64,000 nucleotides of DNA from an uncultured Oscillospiraceae bacterium (GTDB lineage Bacteria; Bacillota; Clostridia; Oscillospirales; Oscillospiraceae). The stretch lies in assembly GCA_948616425.1 (NCBI GenBank), contig CAPGBJ010000069.1:15220-79219 (forward strand), written 5' to 3'. The position numbers were made by a program, and so were the translations under genes. The notes under the pieces were generated by a model. That model saw nothing but the letters and a program-made list of their open reading frames with translations, was not told where the DNA came from and made no database searches. Position 1 is the stretch's first letter; every line of letters starts with the position of its first letter. Below are positions 23,283 to 32,953 of this stretch, piece after piece.

Positions 23283-25466
23283 TTATTCAGATTTCTCCTC
23301 CGTGTCCGCCGGTGCCTCCTCCGGCTGAACAGACTCCTGTGTTGTCGGCGGCCCCTGTTCCTCCGTCTCAGCGGCCTCCCCCGACGTTTCTTCCGCCGAG
23401 GTCCCGCCCTCCGGTGCCTCAATGGCCGCGGGGGCTTTGATCTCTTCGCTGACTATGTGGATGGAACGGGCGGGGGGCTCAATATCCCCGGGGAGGGGCT
23501 TCGCCCCCTTGCGGGTGGAGGCGTAGGCGTCCTCTACCAGGGCGGGGTCTCGGCCCTCAATAATGGCCACCATTTCACCGCCGGTGATGGTCTCCTTCTC
23601 CAGCAGATAGGCCACTACCTTGTCCATATCCTCTCGGTTGGCCTTGATGACCTCCACCGCATCCCGGTAGCACACGTCCAGAATGGCCTTCACCGCCTTA
23701 TCCATGACAGCGGCGGTGTCCTGGGCACAGTCCAGGCCGTAGCCCCCCTCCAGATACTGGTTGCGGACAGAGCCCAGGGCCATCATGCCGAATTCCTCGC
23801 TCATGCCGTACATGGCCACCATGTTCCGGGCGATGTTGGTGGCCTCCTGGATGTCCTGAGAAGCGCCGTTGGTCATGGTGTTCATCACCACTTCCTCAGC
23901 GGCACGGCCGCCCATGGACACGGCGATCTTGGCCATCAGCTCCTCCTTGGTACGCAGGTTAGTCTTGTCCTCCTCGGGCATGAGCAGGGTGTAACCCAGG
24001 GAGCCCTCGGTGTGGGGCACAATGGTGATCTTCTGTACTGGCTCAGCGTTCTTCTGCTTATAGGCCACCATGGCGTGGCCCACTTCATGGTAGGCCACCA
24101 GTTTGCGTTCAAACTCGGTGAGAACCGAGTTCTTTTTCTCGCTGCCGGCGATGACAAACTCAAAGGAAGCCAGCAGGTCCTCCTGGTTGACAGCCCGGCG
24201 GCCGTGGCGGACCGCCCGAAGCGCCGCCTCGTTCACCAGGTTGGCCAGATCCGCTCCCACCGTGCCAGCGGTGGCCAAAGCAATCTTTTTCAAGTCCACG
24301 TCCTCGGCCAACTTAATCTTTCGGGTGTGGACCTGGAGGGTGGACAGACGGCCCGCCAGGTTGGGCCGGTCGATGGTGATGCGCCGGTCAAATCGGCCGG
24401 GGCGGAGCAACGCTTTGTCCAACACCTCAGGCCGGTTGGTGGCCCCCAGGACGATGACGCCCTTGCCGGGGTCGAAGCCATCCAGCTCAGCCAGCAGCTG
24501 ATTCAGGGTCTGCTCTCGCTCGTCGTTGCCCCCCATGCGGTTGTCACGGGACTTGCCGATTGTGTCAATCTCATCAATGAAGATGATGCAGGGGGCCATT
24601 TTGCTGGCCTCTTTGAACAGGTCACGGACACGGGACGCGCCCACACCCACAAACATCTCCACAAAGTCGGAACCGCTGATGGAGAAGAAGGGCACCCCCG
24701 CCTCGCCGGCCACGGCCTTGGCCAGCAGGGTCTTGCCGGTACCTGGCGGGCCCACCAGCAGAGCGCCTTTGGGCAGCTTGGCGCCGATCTCGGTGTACTT
24801 CTGGGGGTTATGGAGAATGTCTATAATCTCCTCCAAACTCTCCTTGGCCTCGTCCTGACCAGCCACATCCCGGAAGGTGACGCCGGTCTTTTTCTCCACA
24901 TAGACCTTGGCGTTTGCCTTGCCTACGCCGCCGATGCCGCCCATGCCCCCCTTGCCGCCGATGCCCCGCATCAAGAAGACCATGGCGCCCACCATAATGA
25001 CGATGGGCAGAACAGTGGTGAGCAGCAGGTAGAGGATCTGGGTGGAGTTGTCCACCGGGTCAGTCCAGTGGTGGACATTGTGATCTGTCAGCAGCCTTTC
25101 CAGCTCCAGGTCCGTGATGGGGGGCGGAGTCGTGACATACACGGTCTCCCGGTCGTTCTGAATGGGCATCCAGGCAAACAGGTTATTGTTCGTCTGGGCA
25201 CTGTCGTCCTCTGGAATGTAGGCCTTGGCCTCCTCCTCCACCCCCTCTTTCAGGGTGATGGTAAACAGGCTGTTCTCCAGCTTGACAGCTTCCACCAGGT
25301 CGGCCACCACCCACTGACGGAAGGTGGAGTAGGGCACCTGCTTCTGATTGGAATTGGCGTAGGAGCTGGTACAGCTGCGGAACATCAACGTCAGCACCAG
25401 GGCCCACAGAATCAGTGAGATCAGGCCAAAGGCGTTCTTTTTGTTGTTTCCTTTATCTGGTTTCAA
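23283..25466 (-). CDS. ftsH: ATP-dependent zinc metalloprotease FtsH
   Basis: This is a membrane AAA+ protease of about 727 residues that degrades unassembled membrane and regulatory proteins. Two membrane helices (about 13-30 and 140-162) flank an outer domain. The AAA module has Walker [14 protein letters not shown], Walker [13 protein letters not shown] and the [23 protein letters not shown]. The pore loop is FVEMFVG. The protease zinc site is HEVGH, and the third ligand is in the [11 protein letters not shown] region. A long Glu/Pro/Ala-rich tail follows. Start chosen: TTG 25466, which has GGAGG 8 bases upstream; that GGAGG lies inside the alternative ATG start at 25481. Confidence 0.95.
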   Translation of the reverse strand: MKPDKGNNKKNAFGLISLILWALVLTLMFRSCTSSYANSNQKQVPYSTFRQWVVADLVEAVKLENSLFTITLKEGVEEEAKAYIPEDDSAQTNNNLFAWMPIQNDRETVYVTTPPPITDLELERLLTDHNVHHWTDPVDNSTQILYLLLTTVLPIVIMVGAMVFLMRGIGGKGGMGGIGGVGKANAKVYVEKKTGVTFRDVAGQDEAKESLEEIIDILHNPQKYTEIGAKLPKGALLVGPPGTGKTLLAKAVAGEAGVPFFSISGSDFVEMFVGVGASRVRDLFKEASKMAPCIIFIDEIDTIGKSRDNRMGGNDEREQTLNQLLAELDGFDPGKGVIVLGATNRPEVLDKALLRPGRFDRRITIDRPNLAGRLSTLQVHTRKIKLAEDVDLKKIALATAGTVGADLANLVNEAALRAVRHGRRAVNQEDLLASFEFVIAGSEKKNSVLTEFERKLVAYHEVGHAMVAYKQKNAEPVQKITIVPHTEGSLGYTLLMPEEDKTNLRTKEELMAKIAVSMGGRAAEEVVMNTMTNGASQDIQEATNIARNMVAMYGMSEEFGMMALGSVRNQYLEGGYGLDCAQDTAAVMDKAVKAILDVCYRDAVEVIKANREDMDKVVAYLLEKETITGGEMVAIIEGRDPALVEDAYASTRKGAKPLPGDIEPPARSIHIVSEEIKAPAAIEAPEGGTSAEETSGEAAETEEQGPPTTQESVQPEEAPADTEEKSE

Positions 25467-25511
25467 GGAGCGTACCTCCATTTTCGCATTATTGTAAGCG
25501 GGTCAAAGGGT

Positions 25512-25540
25512 ATCATACCACAGTCCGGCAATAAAAACAA
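25512..25540 (-). promoter_or_regulatory. Possible sigma-A promoter of ftsH
   Basis: On the minus strand, TTGTTT (25540-25535) and TATGAT (25517-25512) are 17 bases apart. An AGCGCGCC/GGCGCGCT hairpin lies further upstream at about 25645-25668. Confidence 0.5.
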
Positions 25541-25774
25541 GAAAATCCCATGTAAACTTCCAGTAAACTTTCTGTGACCGGTTTTCGACACTCCCTTGCC
25601 GCCCATAGACCGCGGGCACTGGACACGCCGTTCCCTCCAAAATAGCGCGCCAAATTCGGCGCGCTCTGCGTCGGTAAAATATGCTCCGATAGAAAATTCC
25701 CACTTCCCTCCAACAAGTAAATGTGGTAAAATGTATTTCGTGTGTGATTTCGACACTGGAAGGACTGGATCCCT

Positions 25775-26560
25775 ATGAATAAACGCCCCCCCTTGCGCCG
25801 TTCCGCCCCTGTGGAACAGGAGAATGACGGCATCATTGAGGGCCGCAACGCCGTGATCGAGGCCTTGCGGGCCGGAGTAACCATCGACAAAATTTTCATC
25901 GCCAAGGGTGAGACCGACGCCACCCTCGGACACATCGCCTCCGCCGCCCGGGAAAAGGGGATTGTGGTGGTGGACGCCGACCGGCACAAGCTGGACAACA
26001 TGAGCCGCACGCACTCCCACCAAGGGGTCATTGCCCAGGCCGCCGTACGGGCCTACGCCAGCGTGGACGACATTCTCAACGCTGCCCGGGAGAAGGGAGA
26101 GAAGCCCCTGATTGTGGTGTGCGACGAGCTCAGCGACCCTCACAATCTGGGGGCGGTCATCCGCACCGCCGACGCCGCCGGGGCCCACGGAGTCATCATC
26201 CCTAAGCGCCGCTCTGCCGGCCTCACCGCCATCGTGGGGAAAACTTCCGCCGGGGCGGTGGCCCATGTGCCCGTAGCCCGGGTGCCCAACCTGCCCGCCC
26301 TGCTGAAGGAATTGAAAGAGGCGGGGATCTGGGTCTTTGGGGCGGCCATGGGGGGGACCACCTCCCTATACCAGGCCGATTTGAAGGGTCCCGCAGCCAT
26401 TGTCATTGGCAGCGAGGGCTCCGGCCTGGGCCGGCTGGTGACGGAGAACTGCGACTTCACCGTATCCATCCCCATGTTCGGTAAGATTAACTCCCTCAAC
26501 GCCTCCGCTGCCGCGGCCGTGCTTCTCTACGAGGCGGTACGGCAGAGAGTCGAAGGGTAG
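25775..26560 (+). CDS. rlmB: 23S rRNA 2'-O-ribose methyltransferase RlmB (SpoU/TrmH family)
   Basis: This 261-residue SPOUT enzyme would methylate the ribose of a guanosine in the 23S rRNA peptidyl-transferase centre. The N-terminal RNA-binding domain begins IIEGRNAVIEALRAG. The knotted SAM-binding domain shows the three SPOUT motifs: LSDPHNLGAVIRTADAAG, AAIVIGSEGSGLG and IPMFGKINSLNASAAAAV. Length is normal. It could also be the closely related YacO/TrmH type. Often it sits beside cysS and mrnC; neither is present here. Confidence 0.93.
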   Translation: MNKRPPLRRSAPVEQENDGIIEGRNAVIEALRAGVTIDKIFIAKGETDATLGHIASAAREKGIVVVDADRHKLDNMSRTHSHQGVIAQAAVRAYASVDDILNAAREKGEKPLIVVCDELSDPHNLGAVIRTADAAGAHGVIIPKRRSAGLTAIVGKTSAGAVAHVPVARVPNLPALLKELKEAGIWVFGAAMGGTTSLYQADLKGPAAIVIGSEGSGLGRLVTENCDFTVSIPMFGKINSLNASAAAAVLLYEAVRQRVEG

Positions 26561-26664
26561 GAAATTCCGCAGGGCGGCTCCCTGCGGAAGCTGTAGCTGT
26601 GGAATTTCCTCTCTGAAAAAAGCCGCCCCCCAGGCTACGGCCCCCTCCCTTTCACAGGGGAGCT
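26560..26664. repeat. Nested inverted repeats downstream of rlmB
   Basis: GGAAATTCC (26560-26568) and GGAATTTCC (26601-26609) enclose CCGCAGGG/CCCTGCGG. A second GC-rich dyad with CCCTCCC...GGGGAG follows at about 26641-26664. It probably ends rlmB transcription or is a REP-like element; there is no clean T tract. Confidence 0.5.
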
Positions 26665-26701
26665 GTTTGGCACAAACCTATACCCGCAAAGGAGTCCTCC
26701 C

Positions 26702-28948
26702 ATGAGCGACCAAGACAAAAAATTAAACAAGGGTGAGCTGATCGACATCAAGTCGCTGATTGGAGACGCCGACGGCGGGGATTTCTCTCTGGACGATATC
26801 CTGGCCGAGTACGCAGCCCCCCTTCAGACACCAGAAGAATCTGAGCCAGAGGAGCAGGAGGCCCGTTTCAACACCATTGAGTGGGCCAAAATATCCAAAT
26901 CCAAATCCCAGTCCGCAGCTGCTGTCAAATCCAGGCAGTCGGGCAGGGTGGTGGCCTTTCCCGGCGCGCCCCCTGAGCCCCCAGTTCAGCCAGAATCTCC
27001 TCAGGAACCGTCTGTTCAGGCGCCAAGTTTTCCTGACGCCCCCGCCGATCCTGAACCGCCCGCCCAGGAGCCCGCTCCAGTGATCCCCTTCCCCCAGGAG
27101 GAGAGTGTCCTATCCGCCTTTGTCAAGGATTTGAACCGCAAGGTAGACGACTATGCTGAGCACATGTTTGAGGAGGACGAGTCCCTCGACAAGCAGGAGA
27201 TCCGCCGGCTGGAGCGCCTCATCCCCGGCACCGACCAGGAAGAGTTGGATGAGGATATCCCCTCTCGCCAGTGGCGCCGCCCCAAGCGCCAGGAGCCCCC
27301 TCCCCCCGACACCCCTCCCCAGGAGTTGGCAAAGCGGTACGGCCGCGGGCTGAGATGGATGCGCATTCGGGCGCTGCTGCTTCTCTTGCTGGCCTTGCTG
27401 GCCCTGGTCCAGACGGCCGCTCCTCTGCTGGGGCCGGCCTGGATCCCCCCCCTGAATCAGCCGGAAATTCAGTGCTGGGTCTCTGTGGCCCTGCTGGGCG
27501 CAGGCGTTCTGCTGGCGTCAGATCTGCTCTTCACAGGGATCGCCCGGGCCTTTCGCCTGCGTTTTGGAATGGACACCATGGCCGCCCTGGCCTGTGCCTT
27601 TACCCTGGCGGACGGGATCAATATGGCCCTGGCTGAACCGTCTTCCGGCCGCCTGCCCTACACGCTGGTCTGTCTGTCAGGCCTGTTTTTTCATCTCCAC
27701 GGTCTCTACCACAAGCGCTGTGCCCTGCGTCTGTCCTGCCGCACCGCGGCTTCTACCGCCACCCCCTACCGGGTTACCTTGGACCCAGAGAAGTGGAGCG
27801 AGCGGGATACTTACTGCAAGTGGTCGGGTACGTCCGAGGGCTTCGGCAGTCAGATTCAGACTGACGACGGGGCGCAGCGGATCTTTCGGCGGGTGTGTCC
27901 CCTGCTGCTGCTGGGCGATATCGCCTGTGCTCTGATGGTCTCCGTAGGGGGAGAGCACCCGGAGCGGCTGCTGTGGGCCATGTCCGCCCTGCTCACCGCC
28001 ACCACCGCCTTTGGCGGCTGTCTGGTCTATGGCCGCCCCTTTCACAAGGTGGCCCGCCGTCTGGCTCCCAGCGGAGCGGCCCTGGCCGGGTGGCCTGGCA
28101 TATCCTGCTCCCGCAGGGGGGACCGGGTTCTGATTACCGACGGGGACCTCTTTCCGCCCGGCTATGTAGAGCTCAACGGCTTTAAGGTCATGGGCGACTC
28201 CCCCGCTGAGCGGGTGGTAGCCTACACAGCCACCCTGATTCGAGATTCCGGCAGCGGCCTGACCAAGCTGTTTCACGATCAGCTGCGCTCTATGGGCGGT
28301 CTGATGCGCCGGGCGGACAGTCTAACCTGCCACGAGGGGGGCGGTCTGTCCGCCAACATCCGAGGCGATCAGGTCCTGGTGGGCTCCGCCGCCTTTATGA
28401 AGTTGATGGAGATCAAGCTGCCCCAGGGGCTGAATGTAAAGAGCGCCGTCTTCTGTGCCATAGATGGGGAGTTAGCCGGCATCTTCGCTCTGAGCTACGC
28501 TCTGCCCGACACCGTCTTCCCCGCTTTGGAGGCGCTGATGATGGAGAAGGTGGGACCAGTACTGGCCACCCGGGATTTCAATTTGATTCCCGCCATGCTC
28601 CAGCAGCGGTTCAAGCTGGCGGCGGACAAGATGGCCTTTCCGCCCATTGAGCGGCGGCGGGAGCTGTCCGACCCCGACCAGGATCACGACGGCACCCTCA
28701 CCGCCCTGCTATGCCGGGAGGGCCTGCTCCCCTTCGCCGAATCCATTGCCGCCGCCAAGCGGCTGCGATGGGCCGTCCGGCTGGGCACCGCTCTGTGCTG
28801 CGCCGGCTCTCTTCTAGGTATGGCGCTAGCCGCCTACCTCACCTCGGTGGGGGCATACACCTCTCTGTCCCCCCTCAACCTGTTGATCTACATGTTCACA
28901 TGGCTGGCGCCGGTCTGGTTTCTCTCCGGCTGGGTACACCGGTTTTAA
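26702..28948 (+). CDS. P-type-ATPase-like membrane protein lacking catalytic motifs
   Basis: This 748-residue protein has an acidic N-terminus (GELIDIKSLIGDADGGDFSL, then DDILAEY), a Pro/Glu-rich linker (about 40-220) and membrane helices at about 222-246, 256-278 and 285-330. A second pair is at about 400-440, with a C-terminal pair at 680-745. The cytoplasmic part looks like a metal P-type ATPase: GGGLSANIRGDQVLVGSAAF corresponds to the ATP-binding-domain G-x-G-V-x-A...VLVGS pattern. The phosphorylation site DKTGTLT is replaced by ITDGDLFPPG. TGD reads ATRDF, and GDGxND is not recognisable. It should not pump ions by the normal cycle. Function unknown. AAAGGAG precedes the ATG. Confidence 0.7.
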   Translation: MSDQDKKLNKGELIDIKSLIGDADGGDFSLDDILAEYAAPLQTPEESEPEEQEARFNTIEWAKISKSKSQSAAAVKSRQSGRVVAFPGAPPEPPVQPESPQEPSVQAPSFPDAPADPEPPAQEPAPVIPFPQEESVLSAFVKDLNRKVDDYAEHMFEEDESLDKQEIRRLERLIPGTDQEELDEDIPSRQWRRPKRQEPPPPDTPPQELAKRYGRGLRWMRIRALLLLLLALLALVQTAAPLLGPAWIPPLNQPEIQCWVSVALLGAGVLLASDLLFTGIARAFRLRFGMDTMAALACAFTLADGINMALAEPSSGRLPYTLVCLSGLFFHLHGLYHKRCALRLSCRTAASTATPYRVTLDPEKWSERDTYCKWSGTSEGFGSQIQTDDGAQRIFRRVCPLLLLGDIACALMVSVGGEHPERLLWAMSALLTATTAFGGCLVYGRPFHKVARRLAPSGAALAGWPGISCSRRGDRVLITDGDLFPPGYVELNGFKVMGDSPAERVVAYTATLIRDSGSGLTKLFHDQLRSMGGLMRRADSLTCHEGGGLSANIRGDQVLVGSAAFMKLMEIKLPQGLNVKSAVFCAIDGELAGIFALSYALPDTVFPALEALMMEKVGPVLATRDFNLIPAMLQQRFKLAADKMAFPPIERRRELSDPDQDHDGTLTALLCREGLLPFAESIAAAKRLRWAVRLGTALCCAGSLLGMALAAYLTSVGAYTSLSPLNLLIYMFTWLAPVWFLSGWVHRF

Positions 28949-28978
28949 CCCCGGAATTCAGACTGCTGCAAACCTCAA

Positions 28979-29017
28979 AACTCCCGCGGTCCAACACGAG
29001 GACCGCGGGAGTTTTAC
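28979..29017. terminator. Bidirectional terminator
   Basis: A 13-bp stem (AACTCCCGCGGTC with GACCGCGGGAGTT) has T tracts on both strands. It ends the pump-like gene and the large SLH gene. Confidence 0.85.
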
Positions 29018-29023
29018 ATGTCT

Positions 29024-32000
29024 TTATGTGGTCAGCACCCGGTGGAGGATCTGCGCCATATCCACACGGGTCAGCTGCTCACGGGGCGCCACCCGTCCGT
29101 TGCTCACAGGCAGGTAGCCCATTTGCAGCGCAAAGCTCACTGCACCCTTAGCATACTCTGAGACGGTGTTCCCATCGCTGTAAGCGGACAAGGTGCTGGA
29201 GTAGCCGTCGCTGGCGCTCCAACCCACCGCCCGCATGGCCTGACGGACCATGATGAGGGCGTCCTCCCGGGTAACCCGATTGTTGGGGCCGAAGCGGCCT
29301 CCGCCCACTCCGCTCACAATCCCCAGCGAGGCCAGAGCGTTTACCGCCTGAGCGTAGTAGGCGCTGGAAGGCACATCGCTGAAGCGCCCGGAGGAACTGG
29401 CCGTGCTCAGCCCAAAGGCTTTGTAGACCATCAGGGCAAAGTCTCCTCGGGTGATGGAGGAGGTGGGGCCATACCGCCCCCCGCCCACACCGGTGGTAAT
29501 ACCGCTCTCATAGAGATAGTCCACCGCCGCCCGCTGCTGGTCATTATAGCCGCTCATATCGTTGAAGTAGGCCGAGCTGTAGGCGGGCGTAATGGTAATG
29601 ATCACTTCCCCCTCGAAGGTGGAACCGTTGGAATTGGTCCCCGTGTAGGGCAGGGTCACCGTTCCGGTATATCCGGCTTTCGGGATAAAGGTCAGATCGG
29701 AGATCAGACTGCTGCCGCTGACGTTATAGGTGGAACCGGTGCTGGCCTGCCGCTCATATTGGGTCGGGCTGGTATATCGGTAATACAGGTGTCCGGCGCT
29801 GCTGGCGGGCATGGACCCGAATTTGACAGAGCGCAGGGTATAACCGCTGCGTCCAAAGTCTCCGCTGTGGAAGTTCACCGGACTGACTCGGGTGGAGTAG
29901 CGCACAGTAACATCCGCGCTGGGCCGCTCAACCTCCACCTCAACAGTGCCGCTAAACTCGTCCCCGTTGGTGGCCTTGGCAGTAAAATCGATATCCACAA
30001 CGCCGGTGAAGCCGCTGGCGGGGATAAAGGCCACTCGGTCCAGACTGCTGCCGCTGATGGTAGTATTCCTGGAGGTAATCCGGCTGCCCTTGCTGGAACT
30101 GGAGCGGTAGTTCTGATACAGGTCACCTTGGCTGGTGGCGGGAATTTCAAATTTGACTGTACTCACATTGCGCTCGGTCAGCCATTGAGACAGGTCGTCA
30201 AAGTCGTCCTGCTTGAAGACTGCCGCGGTTTTTGAGTCGGTGTAGTAATGAATATAGTCATCGCTGTTGCCCGTGCTCTCGGAGTCTATTGTAACCACTC
30301 CATAGAACGTCTCCCCGCTGGCGGCCGTCCCCACAAAGGGGATATCCACCGCGCCGGAAAAGCGGCTGGAGGCCCGGAAAGACAGGTTGTCGATGCGGGG
30401 GGCGCTGCTCCCGTTGCGGTAGCGCGTACCGGTGCTGGCCGCCCGGCTGCCATAGTACAAGGTGCCGTCCGAGCTGTTGGGCAGACCCTGGAACTCAATG
30501 TAGCTCAGGGCGCTGTTGGTCAGCTCTCGGCACAGGCGGTTAAAGTGGGTATCGTTGAAATATACCGTTTTGCCCGGCTTGCACTGATAGGTGATATCTC
30601 CAGATCCACTCCCCCCCCGGACGTTGATCTCCACATTGCCGGCAAAGTGGGTACCGTCTGCCGTCTGTCCAGTAAAGGGAAGCTTAATGGTACCGGTAAA
30701 GCCCTCTGACGGGACAAAGGCCAGCCGATCAATCCGCGGCGTGCGGGTGCCGTAGTAGTAGGAAGTACCTGCCACCGCCCGGCTCCCCGTACTGCTGGTG
30801 GAGCGGTAATCGTAGTACAGCACGCCCTGGTCGGCAGAGGGGAGAGAATCAAAGCGGATAAAACTGAGGGTCTGTCTGCTGTCCAGGACATCCTGGCAGT
30901 AATTGTTAAAGTCTGTGTCGTCAAAGCGGGCCACGCCGCCTTTGGACACATCGTAGGCCAGACCGCCGATATCCACACCGCCCTCCCGGCCTACGGTGAC
31001 TTTCACCTGTCCGGAGTAGGAGGCGCCCGAGGCGCCCACGCCCCGACCGGTATAGTAGATCGTCACATCCCCCTCATAGCCGGGAGCAGGGACGAACCAG
31101 ACGTTGTCCAGATCCTTCTGGCTGTAGCGGTCCCGCATGGTGACGATGCTGCCGTAGTTATTCTCATTGACATAGTTGGTGTACAGGGTGCCCTGCCGCA
31201 CCGGGGGCAGAGAGAAGGAGACATAATTGAGCTGAGCACTGATCTTCTCGCGGCATACCCGGCCAAACTCCGTTCCGCTGAATTTGACGGCCGTGTTATA
31301 GGGCGTGAGAAGGGAAATTCCAGCACTGGACCCGCTATCCGGCCTGACCGTGAGGACAATTTTACAGGCGTAGGTCTCCCGATCCTCTGTGACGGCGGTA
31401 TAGTTGATCTCCACCAAGCCGCCGATAAAGGTGCCCTTGGGAACAAAGGTTACATCCGCCAAATCCATCTGGCCAGGGCCTGGGTTGCGGTAGTACGTCT
31501 CCACTCCGCCCACGCCCGGGCCTGGCTCGGCCTCAGCGTGATAGTTGTAGTACAGCGTACCGCAGTCGGTGGAGGAGACCTTCAAGCCTGTGACGCTCAC
31601 CACCTTGCCGCCAAGCTGCTCATCAAACTTCCTCTCCATAAAGCTGGACCCGAAGGGCAGGGTGTCCCCGCTGCCGATCGTCCCCGCCTCAATGGTGGTG
31701 GTGGGGTCGGCAATCACCTGGATGGGAATGTACTCCTTGTAATTCCCCTTTGTGGAGCTGACCACAATTCTGGTCTCGCCGATTTGATAGCCCACCACTT
31801 CGGTGCCGACCACCGAGGCAATATAACTGTCATTGGACTCATACTTATAGCTGCCGGAGGCCGCAACTCCGTAGAGCTTGGGAATCGGAAGGGCTTTTCT
31901 CTCGTTTTCCTTTACCTTGATGACGCCGTTTTCCACGCCCTCTATGCTGTCCATGTCTATATAAATTCCGCTGACCTGCACCTCAATCTTGACCCACTCG

Positions 32001-32875
32001 TCCACTCCGGTCCCCTCATTGACATAGGCGATCAGATCCACCCTGCCGGGCTTGAGGCCGGTGACAGTACAGGTGTTCCCCTTTGCATTTAAACTGACAA
32101 CATCACTGGTGGTGCTGTCCAGAGGGTTGCCAGACTCGTCATAAGCGCGGAACTTCCACTTGACTTCCGCATTTTCCGGGGTGGTTCTCACCTGGATGTC
32201 GCTGCTTCTGCCCTTCTCCAGCGTAACGGAGTTGGTGGTACAGGTGATGGTGGCGTTGACAGGCGGAGCGGCATTGACAGTGACGCTGCAAGAGGCCTCC
32301 TCCCCGCCATGGGAGGCGGTAATGGTCGCGCTGCCCTTCGCCACGGCGGTAATTTTCTCCCCCGCGACTGTCGCCACGGCCACGTTGTCAGACTTCCAAG
32401 TGACGCTGGCTGTGTTGTCCACTGTGCCGTTCTTCTTCACAGTGGCAGTCAGCGTCTTCTCTTCTTTTTCCTGGAGCGTAACGCTGGAATCACTCAATGT
32501 AATTTCAATTGTAGGCGCGGCAGGTTTGACATTTACTTCCCGTGTGCCTGAGACTGTACTCGTATTTCCACTACCAGTATCTTCATATTGGCATTCCGCT
32601 GTGATCGTCGCCTTGCCCTCTGCCTTTGCGGTGACCAAGCCGTTCGCATCTACATCCGCAACGCCACTGTTATCGCTCGACCAAGTAACCGCCTGCGCCT
32701 GAAGGTTATCGGATAAGCTGACGCTCAGCTGCTGCGTTCCGTTGATCTCCAGTTCCACGGGGTTGGGGCTGATCTGAACTGTCGGCGTAATGGCATAGGC
32801 GGCCGGAATCAGGGAGAGCGCCAAAGTAAGCGCAAGGAGCACTGCCAACCAGCGGCGGGCAAAAGAGTTCTTCAT
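29024..32875 (-). CDS. Large secreted S-layer protein: Ig-like domains, six repeats, three C-terminal SLH domains
   Basis: This 1283-residue exported protein has a signal peptide (WLAVLLALTLALSLIPAAYA, cut near residue 28). At least three BIG_2-type Ig domains follow (TWSSDNSGVADVDANGLVTA and TWKSDNVAVATVAGEKITAV). About six repeats of roughly 100 residues come next. Their pattern is G-x-LYY-x-Y...L-x-x-V-x-F-x-P-x-x-G-x-x-G-x-V-x-I-x-Y-x-G (for example LAFVPSEGFTGTIKLPFTG). Three SLH domains close it (GVGGGRYGPTSSITRGDFAL; GVGGGRFGPNNRVTREDALI; the third is less typical). SLH domains bind pyruvylated cell-wall polysaccharide. The ATG at 32875 has AAAGGAG upstream. Its partner gene lies immediately upstream. 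The ligand of the repeats is unknown. Confidence 0.88.
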   Translation of the reverse strand: MKNSFARRWLAVLLALTLALSLIPAAYAITPTVQISPNPVELEINGTQQLSVSLSDNLQAQAVTWSSDNSGVADVDANGLVTAKAEGKATITAECQYEDTGSGNTSTVSGTREVNVKPAAPTIEITLSDSSVTLQEKEEKTLTATVKKNGTVDNTASVTWKSDNVAVATVAGEKITAVAKGSATITASHGGEEASCSVTVNAAPPVNATITCTTNSVTLEKGRSSDIQVRTTPENAEVKWKFRAYDESGNPLDSTTSDVVSLNAKGNTCTVTGLKPGRVDLIAYVNEGTGVDEWVKIEVQVSGIYIDMDSIEGVENGVIKVKENERKALPIPKLYGVAASGSYKYESNDSYIASVVGTEVVGYQIGETRIVVSSTKGNYKEYIPIQVIADPTTTIEAGTIGSGDTLPFGSSFMERKFDEQLGGKVVSVTGLKVSSTDCGTLYYNYHAEAEPGPGVGGVETYYRNPGPGQMDLADVTFVPKGTFIGGLVEINYTAVTEDRETYACKIVLTVRPDSGSSAGISLLTPYNTAVKFSGTEFGRVCREKISAQLNYVSFSLPPVRQGTLYTNYVNENNYGSIVTMRDRYSQKDLDNVWFVPAPGYEGDVTIYYTGRGVGASGASYSGQVKVTVGREGGVDIGGLAYDVSKGGVARFDDTDFNNYCQDVLDSRQTLSFIRFDSLPSADQGVLYYDYRSTSSTGSRAVAGTSYYYGTRTPRIDRLAFVPSEGFTGTIKLPFTGQTADGTHFAGNVEINVRGGSGSGDITYQCKPGKTVYFNDTHFNRLCRELTNSALSYIEFQGLPNSSDGTLYYGSRAASTGTRYRNGSSAPRIDNLSFRASSRFSGAVDIPFVGTAASGETFYGVVTIDSESTGNSDDYIHYYTDSKTAAVFKQDDFDDLSQWLTERNVSTVKFEIPATSQGDLYQNYRSSSSKGSRITSRNTTISGSSLDRVAFIPASGFTGVVDIDFTAKATNGDEFSGTVEVEVERPSADVTVRYSTRVSPVNFHSGDFGRSGYTLRSVKFGSMPASSAGHLYYRYTSPTQYERQASTGSTYNVSGSSLISDLTFIPKAGYTGTVTLPYTGTNSNGSTFEGEVIITITPAYSSAYFNDMSGYNDQQRAAVDYLYESGITTGVGGGRYGPTSSITRGDFALMVYKAFGLSTASSSGRFSDVPSSAYYAQAVNALASLGIVSGVGGGRFGPNNRVTREDALIMVRQAMRAVGWSASDGYSSTLSAYSDGNTVSEYAKGAVSFALQMGYLPVSNGRVAPREQLTRVDMAQILHRVLTT

Positions 32876-32918
32876 CTTGAAACACTCCTTTTTCAAGTCA
32901 GGGTTTGGAATTGGGGCG

Positions 32919-32946
32919 GCGGGAGCGGGCAGACGCCCGCTCCCGC
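32919..32946 (-). other. Stable hairpin between the two SLH genes
   Basis: GCGGGAGCGGGC and GCCCGCTCCCGC form a perfect 12-bp stem with a 4-base loop and no T tract. It suits an mRNA-stability or processing element rather than a terminator. Confidence 0.55.
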
Positions 32947-32953
32947 TGTGGGA

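Noticed and set aside
22986..25418. 810-codon plus-strand frame opposite ftsH
   Set aside because: It is antisense to ftsH, and its His/Gly/Leu-rich translation is typical of a complementary frame.
29024..32875. DNA-level tandem repeat in the SLH gene
   Set aside because: The repeats are visible only at protein level and are diverged, so they are domain repeats rather than recent tandem duplication.
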